Source of the DNA: Allolobophora icterica
Taxonomy: Eukaryota; Annelida; Clitellata; Crassiclitellata; Lumbricidae
Direction of reading: 5' to 3'
NCBI GenBank assembly: GCA_963556255.1
Contig: OY744609.1
Span: 8,012,017-8,076,016, forward strand
DNA length: 64,000 nucleotides
Made by a program: the position numbers and the translations under genes. The notes below the pieces were generated by a model. It was not told the origin of the DNA. It saw only the letters and a list, made by a program, of their open reading frames with translations, and made no database searches. Below, piece by piece: positions 39,960 to 50,800 of this stretch. Position 1 is the stretch's first letter. Each line of letters starts with the position of its first letter.

Positions 39960-40920
39960 GATTATAAGCAGACAGCACCATAGGTCCATAGGCTAGCACT
40001 TAATTGGATCTAATCGAAAGCTCTGTGCCCGAGACATGCACTGATAGGTCATACCCCTAGAGTAGACAGTAGGTCATCAGCGAAGCGGGTGTTCACAATC
40101 ACCAGGCTAGTAATTTGCCTTGTAACAGTCTCGAATTGTTTATCCAGGGTCGTATTTAAGGCCGACAATTGCTGTTGTAAAGAACCCAAGAAGTTGCAGT
40201 CCATATATTTACGATGCTATATAAATTGTCTCTAATTTATTCCAATTACAAACTATCTGAGTATTAAAATACTCACGGAGGCCACAATTAATGGGATCTA
40301 GGCTTGGGACAATTTTGTCAAAGACAAGGCACTCAACACAAAAAAATACAACAAATTTAACGAATAGTGCAACGGAGCAGTTACTCTTTTTAATCGATTT
40401 TTCTTCACGGATTGAAAAATACTCTTCTCAACAAATAACTCTCGAATAATCGGCAACCGATAATGGTCGCCTGCCAACGTCAAATGACAACACAGTGCAG
40501 CACGACAGAAGAAACCACGGCAACTGAAACCATGGCAACAGAAACCATGACAACAGAAATGACAAAATGTTCAACTGTACAGACTTTGCTATGAAACTGT
40601 AACTGCTCATCTGGCTCGACGTGAGCTCTTTCAACCGGCCTATATTGCGCGCACATAATGTAACATAGGATTCAGATTACCCACATGAAATGTAGCTAGA
40701 TATTTGCATAGAGCCTTCAACAACTCTCAAAAGTAACGCACGCATGTACGTGACTTTTAGACTTGCAAAGAACGTTACAACAAACTTCAGATTTTTTCTA
40801 TGTCCAAAAATCCACACAAAGGAATGACCCCTTCTTCACAGCCGTTAAGTAGTTAACTGCAAAACACAGTACAATAATGTAATTATGAATAAAAATCAAT
40901 TTAGTGTTATGCAATGTTAA
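39960..40920. other. Unannotated intergenic DNA
   Basis: Short frames only; a locally repeated CCATGGCAACAGAAACCATG-type run at ~40525-40560. No gene recognised. Confidence 0.4.
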
Positions 40921-40929
40921 ACTGCACCT

Positions 40930-41200
40930 CTTTCAATCACTGCTCTGGTCTTTCAATCAAAAACAAAAACAAGCTTCTTCCACAAATCCTACCCCGATTC
41001 ATCCTCCCCCTTGTCTCTCTTGCCGTTTCGATTCTAAACACCATCTACAGTAGCCTTCTGACCGTTGAATCTTGACTAGGAACCATACCTGAATTTACCT
41101 GCCTATCAATTTTGTTTTGACTGAGCGCCTGTGAATTAGATGGTTCCTACAACTTACTTTTTGGACGCTGTAGAAATCTTGAGACTACAATTACGATGTA
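40930..41200 (+). mobile_element. LINE 3'-end copy
   Basis: CTTGCCGTTTCGATTCTAAA ... TTTTGACTGAGCGCCTGTGA ... TTTTTGGACGCTGTAGAAAT, collinear with 30380-30660. Confidence 0.7.
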
Positions 41201-41464
41201 ATGTAGTATAACGCATTGTACTCTGATGTCATTAATGTAAACCATAGTAGAAACACAATTTTGTGGAGAAGTTCAAACACCAATATTATTATTCTTATCA
41301 GTAAACATTTACTCAGCGCCATTAACTAATGGCCGAACATCAACTGATGCAACTGAGCAAAGGTGAAGGAGTGAAGGTCAAGGTCTCTAACCAAGCCAAT
41401 ATGTGGGTCAAGGCCTGTGAACACGCCTATACACATCTGAATGGGCACTGTGTAGCCCGTATGG

Positions 41465-41965
41465 CAGCGGTTCTCAACCTGTGGGTCGCGACCCCCACGG
41501 GGTCGCCTTACAATTTGCCAGGGGTCAGCTGGAACTTTTAGAAATTTGTAAACAAATAGTCAGCGTAGCTTCTTGATGTTTTCTTCTTATAAATCTTAGG
41601 TAATGTTTAAACTTCAAATTTAGCAGCTGTCATTGAATTTTACAACTCTTAATTGTACAGTCATAGTACAATACAAAATAAATATTAACTTCAAGTAAAC
41701 ATTTCATTTACTAAATTTTACATGTAAAAAATAATTTCAAATATTATTACCAACAAAAATTACAAATTGTTTTCTTGATTAATGAGTTCTTATGGTATTA
41801 TACATGATGCGTATGAATTATCAAATGGTGAGAAGTGAAATGCATCATGATGGTAGCAAAATGCGGTGAAGGGGAGTAACCCATTAAGTTTTTATTTTGG
41901 GGGGTCACCACAACTTTGGAAACTTTATCAAGGGGTCGCAGCACTAAAAAGGTTGAGAACCGCTG
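41465..41965. mobile_element. 501-bp hAT MITE, TSD CCGTATGG/CCATATGG
   Basis: Ends CAGCGGTTCTCAACCTGTGG and (minus) CAGCGGTTCTCAACCTTTTT, with GGGTCGCGACCCCC next to the left end. TSD matches 7 of 8. The GGTTCTCAACC/GGTCGC end is a hallmark of one hAT MITE group and resembles the 780-1757 element. Confidence 0.88.
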
Positions 41966-42410
41966 CCATATGGGAACATGCGCATGCTGGCAGAGGAATC
42001 CTCTGTACAGGGTACGTGGCCCAATGGCAAATGCCCAGTCGGATACAACACACTGGGGATCCGAATCGCAGGGGCAGCATCAACACCAGATGACAACAGT
42101 AACGAAAAATAAAACAATTGCACGAAAAATCGTTTAGCAATTAAGCTTGAAACCTTTCTTGCTGACGAATAGAAGCGTTTGTGCACAATAAAACAGCATC
42201 TCCTACTACACAAAGCATCAAAGATTGATTGTGATAAAGGGTCAGCCTACACCCTAACAGTTAAGACCTCGTACCACCAGTGGCAAGAAGGTCAAGATAA
42301 ACAGTAGGGCAGTATGCTTGCACGTTTATGTAGTGGATACTTAAATAGCGCCTTTTTACGCCTTGTCAAAGGTACAGCAGGTTCAGTAATGGACGTTTGG
42401 TTCGGCATAC

Positions 42411-42722
42411 AGTTAGAGTGGTCTTTTGCACAGTGGTAGGTAGTTTAGTGGTTAGTATGCTGGACTGTCAGCAGAGAGGTCGAGGGTTCAAACCCTGCCA
42501 GAGCATAAATTTGTTTACAGATATCAGCTCCATCTGCACCCCTATAGCCAACTCAGATATAATGAGTGCGTGCACTGACTGTTCACTGTTGGTGGGAAGA
42601 TCAAATAGCAAGGGAGAGGACTGGTCACCCATCAGCATATGCTGAGGCTAAGAAAAATGAAGTACCTAACACTTTATTCAGATGACTGCCACTCATACTA
42701 GCTTGAGGGACTGCTCTTCTTT
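42411..42722 (+). mobile_element. SINE family B, full-length-like copy
   Basis: Box A TAGTTTAGTGGTTAGTATGC, box B GGGTTCAAACCCTGCC, body GGGAGAGGACTGGTCACCCA ... GCTGAGGCTAAGAAAA, 3' part GACTGCCACTCATACTAGCT then GGACTGCTCTTC. Too degenerate in the stems for a tRNA gene. Confidence 0.85.
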
Positions 42723-42735
42723 CTAGCGCAAAGGT

Positions 42736-42814
42736 ATATTGTAGCATAGTTAAGTTGATGTAGCCCAATAACAGTGTGGTAGTGAACCACCGCAACTTAA
42801 CTATGCTACAATAT
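42736..42814. repeat. 22-bp inverted repeat, ~35-nt loop
   Basis: ATATTGTAGCATAGTTAAGT (then TG) at 42736-42757 and its reverse complement at 42793-42814. Lies just after the SINE. Could be a tiny MITE or a hairpin RNA; no TSD. Confidence 0.7.
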
Positions 42815-42879
42815 GCCTATAAGCAGCGTTGTCTCATAACTACGGATTACCACAGAACATTCCCTTAAACTAAGCCCAG

Positions 42880-43095
42880 GCAGTCATGGGATGAATGAAG
42901 TGTTTGCAACTTCATTTTTTCATGGTTAGGCATATGGGGGGGGGGGGAGGCGGGTGACCAGCCCTATTGATCTTCCCAATCATAGCAAACAAGTTCGCTA
43001 TGGTGTAAGTGGAGCAGAAATCTCCATACATTTTCTGCCCTGACAGAGGCAAAGCTCACCTAGAAGGTTGTTGAACCTTGCAGTAATCATGCATG
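42880..43095 (-). mobile_element. SINE family B, minus copy, diverged
   Basis: Minus strand: TCTGTCAGGGCAGAAAATGT, AGATCAATAGGGCTGGTCAC, a C-rich break, then AACCATGAAAAAATGAAG and CATCCCATGACTGCCTGG. Confidence 0.65.
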
Positions 43096-43099
43096 CACC

Positions 43100-44195
43100 A
43101 CACCTAATAAAAACCAGTCTTTAAGAACCTGTTAAGGGCACTGCAGTTTGTAAGCAAAGCTGCACGAAGGCGAGTCGACCACCATGGTCGTTTAAACAAC
43201 AGTCACGTTTGCACCTACCTACCCGAATCTATTTGAAATAATATGGAATTAGGAAAGTTAACACAAGTAATTGTATAATCAGTTAAAATGAATAAGAATA
43301 ATTAGTTAGCCCAACGTAATTTGCGATTCCTGAGAGGGATCAATCCTAGCCAAGGTTAAAAATTTAAAACATAAGTTCGGTTAAGTGCATGCTCTAAACC
43401 AGATGAACAAAAAAATTACAAAAAAGTCCACAAAGAATAGAATCCAACATGACAACAGAAGAAACACGAGCTAATTTGTAAATCCAAGGTCAATTGATCA
43501 ACAGAGGTCTAACTTAACCCTAAACTAATTTATTAACCCACAGTCGATTTATTAACAGCCTTAATTAACAGCCTTAACTTATTTTACCTACATGGAAACA
43601 ATTTCACAGCCTTCACCTTAAGTAAAGCCCTAAAAAAGCTGTCAGTCTGTAATAACTTTTCTATCATCTCTTGCAACTGTACAAAAAACTAGCACACAAA
43701 ATGTGTGACAGAAAGTGTCAGTAAAGGTGCAAATAATAAAAAACCACAGGAAAAAATTATTCTCGCACAAATCACAATACCATTAGGCCAGGCCCCGCAA
43801 ACGACAAACAATAAGCAACTTTCAGCAGCTGGTTTCAGGTAGAATACAGAAGCGGACAGCGCGCAGAGAACAAAAGGTACGACGAGCCCGGCCAAAAATT
43901 TGAAAATCCTGAGCCCTGCAAACCACCCGAATCAAACGCATCTGTTTTTAAATAATAAGCGGAACAAAGAAATCACAACATTCTCCACAAGTATCTCGTT
44001 TAGACGCTGTCACAAGCCAACCGTCTCTAGCGAGCTAATTGAGCATTCACAAAACACCGCCGGTCGCATGTCATACATTACACTCTTTTCGTGAAAGACG
44101 AAAGCTGCCGGCTGATTTTTCAGGACTGCATCGCCCGCTCTACGCGTACGCGTTCTTCTTGCCGGTTCCTCCCTGCAATCAGTTACAGGCCAGAC
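43100..44195. other. Unannotated intergenic DNA below erlin
   Basis: Contains GGTTAA/TTAACC-rich stretches and short frames without recognisable domains. It could hold an unrecognised 3' exon or UTR of erlin. Confidence 0.4.
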
Positions 44196-44345
44196 AGTTC
44201 TTTGATTGTAATTTATTAACAGTTCTTTGATTGTAATTTATTAACAGTTCTTTGATTGTAATTTATTAACAGTTCTTTGATTGTAATTTATTAACAGTTC
44301 TTTGATTGTAATTTATTAACAGTTCTTTGACTGTAATTTATTAAC
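44196..44345 (-). repeat. 25-bp x 6 tandem repeat carrying six AATAAA hexamers, downstream of erlin
   Basis: Exactly six 25-bp units (AGTTCTTTGATTGTAATTTA followed by TTAAC on the plus strand) with one substitution in the last unit. On the erlin sense (minus) strand each unit contains TAATAAAT, so the poly(A)-signal hexamer AATAAA recurs every 25 nt. These are the first AATAAA hexamers I see after the provisional erlin stop, ~300 nt downstream. Use as the erlin poly(A) site is inference. Confidence 0.75.
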
Positions 44346-44649
44346 ATGGACTTCATATGGCCTATCTATATATGTGACGTCACTGTTGGAGACATGCCAA
44401 AGTTCTGAAAAGGGTATTAACGCCACAAGCGATGATGATGAGGTCTTTGGGTTGGTTTAGCATTGCCGACTAAACTTGTTAAGAAAGATGGTCATCAAAA
44501 TTCTTTAATTGCTTTTACATTGCTCTTTCTGTATATGTTGCAATATGTGGTCGGAAGCACAGGGGAAGTGGGAAGAAACGCTTGGCGAAAATGCATCTTA
44601 AGCAGGAGGTGGTTTCAGCCGGAGTGGCAAACAACCCTATATTCTAGCT

Positions 44650-44856
44650 TTACTTAAACGCGTGCAAGAAAAACATCCCAAAAATAGCAGCCGAACAACT
44701 GACCTCTGGCGAGTCTTTGCCAGCCACTGACGGTTGCTGCCCCTGAGAAAAGAATTCCACGAACATGTTCGGGATGTTATTTCCAAAGTATATTTTGCTG
44801 TTTGTTGCGACGGACTCATACTTCTTCAGCTCCAGGTACTCAGGAGTCAGCATCAG
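44650..44856 (-). CDS. ERLIN1: Erlin exon 11: C-terminal region
   Basis: Acceptor TATATCTTGGCAG|, phase 0. Encodes [20 protein letters not shown] then [19 protein letters not shown], the conserved erlin C-terminal block. The final residues ([16 protein letters not shown] then stop) are hydrophobic and unlike the usual hydrophilic erlin tail. A consensus-like donor at 44703 suggests they may be intron read-through and that a further exon lies below 44.7 kb. Conserved part certain; the stop at 44650 is provisional. Confidence 0.85.
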   Translation of the reverse strand: MMLTPEYLELKKYESVATNSKIYFGNNIPNMFVEFFSQGQQPSVAGKDSPEVSCSAAIFGMFFLHAFK

Positions 44857-47800
44857 CTGCCAAGATATACAGAAAGTCAAACATGATAAACAAATGCAGT
44901 AAACAAATCGCTAAACACACATCTCCTTTCCACAAAACCACTAAGCAACCGAGAGAAAACCTCCAACGTACATCAGATAAACATATTCCATTAAAATTCA
45001 TATATGAAATATATACACAAGTTTTCTTTACTAGTAATTAATTAAACAAATAAAATAATAAATAAATTAATTGAAATAATTAAAACGTCATTAAAAACTT
45101 AACAAAATCTTAGACAAAACATTATAAAGCAAAGTAAAAATAAACCAACAGTACACAATCATTATATCATCAGCATTTAACAACAAGAGGGATTATTTTT
45201 CCATACATTTTAGTACACGCTCATCGTTAAAAACTGTTAATGAAGCATAAAATTTAATAGTGTAAAATTTTAAATGCTTAACAATACAGAAAAGCTAAAC
45301 AAATCGTAGTACATTAACATATTTTGCATTGTTTTTAAAGGTGGAGAAGAAGACCAGTTCCTTGTATTCATTATTATAGCTGAGTTGGCTAAGAGATCCC
45401 AGTGTAACTAACAAATAAAACATTTACGAATGTGTAAGGAAACATAAATAAGAACTACAAAGGATTAAATCTATAAAAAGTCTTATGAAATCTGTGACTC
45501 TGAACGATCTTCCGATTCTTGCACCTTGAAGGACTCGGCCTGTTTCTGTGCTTTGTAGCATTCAGCATCTGCCTTCGCCTTTTCTCTCCCTAGATGAGTT
45601 TGATCTAAACAGAACCATTACTCTTATAAATATTAAAATATAACATTTTTATTATTACTGTTATCATTACTGTAACTACTCTCGCATCATTCTATATTCT
45701 CTTGTAACTGATTACGGTTTGGATTTGGTGCAGATTTAATTCTTGTTAGTTTAATTCTTGATTAATTTAATTATTTAATTAAATTAAATTAATGTAATTA
45801 AATTAATGAAATTAATGAAATTAAATTAATTTAATTAATTAAATTAAATTAATTAATTAAATTTAATAACAAAACCATTTTTAATACAGTTCAATTCTAA
45901 AACCTTAAAATGTATTACATGATATTATCTGGCAAATACAAGATTTTCAGAGAGGCTGAGAACATTAATTTTTGGATATCCTTCTTGCTCCTGTTTCTAA
46001 TTGCTAGTTCCTGAGGGACCGTAACAGTTACGGCGCTACCACCTTTACAACAAAGAAAACTGTTCTACCTTCAATAAAGGCCATTTTCTTTTCTGACTCT
46101 TTTTCCATGATTTTCTGATCCCAGAGAATTTTGGCAACAGACGAAACTTTCTCAGCCTCTGTACAAGAAAACAGAGCACCAGTGTAAAAAGGATCCGATA
46201 AAGATGCATAGCCAAAAAGACAAGCAAAAATTGTACATGTACCGATTCTAATTTGTATATAGCACAGTTAGAAGCAAGTTACTTCTGAAGTGCTTTACCA
46301 TAAGACGATGAATTAATCATTAAAATTAATAAAATAAAAACCAAAAGTAGCTTTGCTATGTAACAACCAAGTCAATCCCAAGTTTGCATGAAGTCAACGG
46401 TCAGACAATGGGCGCAGCTAGGAATGTCACCAGTAAAGAAACATAAAAGAAATCCAAGGCACACAATAATCACCAAAACACAACATTGGCTCGGGCATCA
46501 TCTGCATCAACAAGATCCAAAAACCATTAAATGTGAAACAGGTGGCAACAGACCGTCAGTCCCTTCGACAGAGATGACAATTGTGAACAACAAAACAACA
46601 AATCACAGTTTTGCTGTCAATCAATCAATCAATTTCGTTTATTGTTCTATCCAAGCCGACATGTGCGCAACTTGTTACAGAGTTAATGGTAAATGCTGTG
46701 GTCGGCCCATCCTCCTAGAATCAATTGCCTAACAACCTGCGACACGAACTCCTCCACCTCTCTGCCTTTATTCCGCAAGCATTTTGAGACCATTTTGTTC
46801 AATCGTGGTTTCACTGAGTAAGGTCGGGAGCAACTCTGACAAGTCTCTCTTAAAGTGGAGCTATATAAATTTGCAATTACAATTACTAAATCATAAAATT
46901 CGTGTAAGTACTAAAACATACAAGCAAAAGCAAGAGAGTGAGAACAAGTAAGGGGTCATCAATAAAGGACATCTGCAAAATATGACCTACTTTGGACTCC
47001 TCCCTGCCTACTTGTCTGCATTTGACCTTAACCTTTGCAGACGTCCTTTATGGATGACCCCTAACGATGAAAGGGCAAAATAAGCAAACGATGTTTACCG
47101 ATAATCGCCCGCTTGCGGTCCGTCTCTGCTTCCTTCTCAACGACCTTCTGTCTCTCGGCTGAGATCAGCAGCTTCGTCTTCTCGGCTTCCCTGTGATTTG
47201 TTAAAGAAATTCAGACAATTGTCTCCAAAGTTGAGCAGATAAACAGATCCCTTACTAGATCCCCGCATCTTCATTATCTTACAATAACATTCACAGTCCA
47301 TTCTCCTGTAACTAGCAATGCACTATCGTAACCAGTAATGAACTATCGTAACAAGTAATGGACTGTGCCAAGGCATCACTGCCCTGAGCACGCACTATTG
47401 TAATGCACTAATGTAATAATTAAGAAACGACATTTCAAGGCACTTTTAAAATGAACAAGGCACTATTTTAAGAAACCACTGTAATCAGTTAAGCACTATA
47501 GTAAGGCACCATTGTAACGAGCTTAGCACTATTGTAAAAGCACCAGTCTAACAAGTAAGGCATTGTCTAAAAGAACACAGCCCTATTTTAAATCACAATT
47601 GTAAAACAGTAATTTTTCATTTATTTATTCCTTCATCACTAATAGAGAGATTATTTAATATATAATAATATATAATAATATAATTATAGATAATAAAATA
47701 AAAGCATGGCACAAAAAGGATCTACATGATTGTCTAATTATGTATTGTACTCAAAATTTAAGAAAGATTTGAGCACAAGCTTTACATTGCTTCATAGTTC

Positions 47801-50800
47801 TGTCGAATCTGTTCCGGAATCTTTGGTTTCGTGACTCGGACCGCCTGAACGTAAAGACCGGGTGCCAGTTCATTGAGGTCGTACTGTAAAGCCGTCTTCA
47901 AATTCTCGTCGATCTGATCTGAAGAGCAGAAACAGAGCATTTCAATTTGGTCAGTGCGAAGATGAAACGGTGAGGGAGAGAAATGGCCACCCACCCTCAT
48001 ATATGCCAAGGCTAAGAGAAAGAAGTAGCACACACTTCATGTGCATGGCTGCCGCTTAGGCCACCATGAGTAACTGCTCTTCTCTTCCTCGATTTATCAT
48101 TTCTGATCATTCCTCGATTTATCATTTCTGATCACTGACTCGAGCACTTCTGAGTCGTTACCTAGCAAAAGATTATTCAGCTACAATAGTTACCTAGTGT
48201 TTATTATTACTTATAATAATTAGCACTTCTCTAACTAGTCCTTGAGGAGGACAATATTCCAGAAATAATGTTTCTTGCCATAGCTTGTTGCATTACTGTG
48301 AAATTATTTCAACCATGGGTAAAAAACTCATGGCAAAAAATCTAAAATGCTTTTTCGGGGTACAGAGACAAAAGGGTTAAAAGGGGCATAAGAAAACTCA
48401 CCGAAAAGATTGATGTAGACTTCCTGAAGGTTGTGAACGCTACAGAACTGGTTGAGTTCATGATGGATCTTGTTGTAGATCAGCGTCTTGTCATAGTCGG
48501 CCGTGTAGTTCTTGACAATGTCGTAAACTAACAAACGGATATCTTTAATTTTCAAATGTACAACTGCATCTCTCTCTAACTATCTGTCTTTGTACACCTG
48601 TGTCTGTTCCTCTTTCTCTACTCATGTCTGTGTCTGCCTTTATGTTTGTCTGTCTGTATGCACCAATCTGTGTCTGCCTGTGCTTGTCTGTCTGTCTGTC
48701 TGCACTTTTCTGTCTGTCTGTCTGCACTTGTCTGTCTGTATCTGCCTGTGTTTGTCTGTGTCTGTCTGCCTTTGTTTCTCTATTTCTGTCCGCCTTTGTT
48801 TGCCTGCCTTTGTCTATATGTGTTTGTCTGTTTCTGTCTGCCTTTGTCTGCGTGTGTTTGTTTCTGTCTGCCTGTGTTTGTTTATCTTTTACCTCCCAGT
48901 GTTTCTCTGTCTGTCCATCTGTCTGTCCATGTCTGCCTGTGTTAGTCTGTCTGTATCTGTCTGTGTTCTTCTGTTATTAGCAATTTCAAAACTGCAAGAC
49001 AAACATTTAAACGGCAATAGCTACCTGCTGATGAGCTCAGCACATTCACGACTTCTATCCGATCAAAATAGATCATGACACCACCGCTAAAAACAAACAA
49101 GATCTTTGAAAATCATTTCTCAGCATCCCTAATCTAATCTAATCTCATAATTTCTATAGCACCTTTATCACAACACACAAGCATCAGTCAATCGTCTCTT
49201 CAAACAAAACTACCGTTAAAAAATCAGTCAACAAAAACCCGACTGTATTACATTTACACAGCACATTAACAAACGAGAAAAAGGCTCATATCAATGCTTG
49301 GCTATGTTGCACCATGTTAGTTTGTACTCGCTAACGTGAATTTGGGGGACATGCCTAATGATACAGCATGTAAATTAGGCCACACATAAAAATGGATAAT
49401 GGTGAGAGTCAGTGTTTATTGTAATGTGCTGTAGTTCTTGTACATGTATTGCATTTTCAACCAGTACAGTGCATTAACCAGCAAGGTGCATTAACCAGTA
49501 AGTTGCATTAACCAGCACGGTGCATTAACCAGTATGGTGCATGTGCATTAACCAGAATGGTGCATTAACCAGTATGGTGTAGTAACCAGTATGGTGCATT
49601 AACCAGTATGGTGAATTAACCAGCATGGTGCATTAGCCAGTATCGTGTATTAAGTTAACAGCTTTTGGGGACACAAGACCCTTTGTGTTAAGCAGAATGA
49701 CACGTAAGCCACATTCACACTTTGGTATGCGGACGATTCGTCACAAGGATGTTTCGTCCCAGGACGATTCGTCTGAGGATAATTTAATTCAAAAAATCTA
49801 CCAAAAGATCGATTGTCATGGTTAGTCCAGACTAAAAAAGACTAAAAACATAGACTCAACTAGACTAAAACGTTCGATTGTCATGGTTATACCAGACTAA
49901 AAAAGACTAAAACGATAGATTCTCATGGTAACAAATCTGAACAGTTTAGTTCTAGGTACATACTAACACGAAAAAACAGACTAAAGCCGAATAAAACGAT
50001 AGTGTCATCGTCATTGCAAGTTCCAGTACTTCAAAGTTCTACTAGTTGTGAGAGAGATGGGCTATTGCACGAAGATATGTAAGAACATCTGTTCTGTTAT
50101 ACCCTGGACCGTTCATTTTGCGCCACATCCTACTAGAACCTTCTTTCCCAGTTTATTTGGCGCACCTCTTTTAAAGACGGTCCATTTACACAACCTCCGT
50201 GACGAACAGTCCGTGACGAATCTACAAGTGATGAAACGTCCTCATGACGAACAGTCCGTGACGAATCGTCCTGAGACGAAACATCCCCAAATCATCTCTT
50301 TACTGTAAGATGCCTCACAGGAGCTATATAATTGTTTTGGTATATTACACCGGTTAGAAGCATGCATCAAATCAAAAAGCGAAGCACCTGGATATGAAAG
50401 ATTCATATCACGGTGCTCTATAAATACCCTGGAATAAATAGGTGGACACAGTAGCTGATTAGTTACAGCGCTCACCTTGTAACATGGAGAGTCCTGGATT
50501 TGAGCCCCCTCCTCCTCCAAGATGGTTACTATGTAAGAATCTTGAGCAAGTCCTGCACTTACAATTGCTCAGTGTCATCGATTGATGCTTGGCCATTATA
50601 TAGTGGTGCTTAATTAGTGCATAACAATAATAATACTACTACAACTACTAATAACAATAATTAATAAATAAAAAACTCACCTCGTTCCACATGGGACGTT
50701 TTTAACTTCATCCGTTTGCATAGTAGTCTAAAATGAAGTAAACCACAACAGTTACCACAAACATTAAGGCTGTTTATGTTCAAACATAAAAATTAAATGT

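Noticed and set aside
44196..44345. Regular 25-bp repeats resembling a CRISPR array
   Set aside because: Units are directly contiguous with no unique spacers, and the DNA is plainly eukaryotic.
48590..49078. Plus frames of 99-162 codons (Cys/Val/Leu rich)
   Set aside because: Simple repeat (CTGTCTGTG...) inside erlin intron 5, partly antisense to exon 5.
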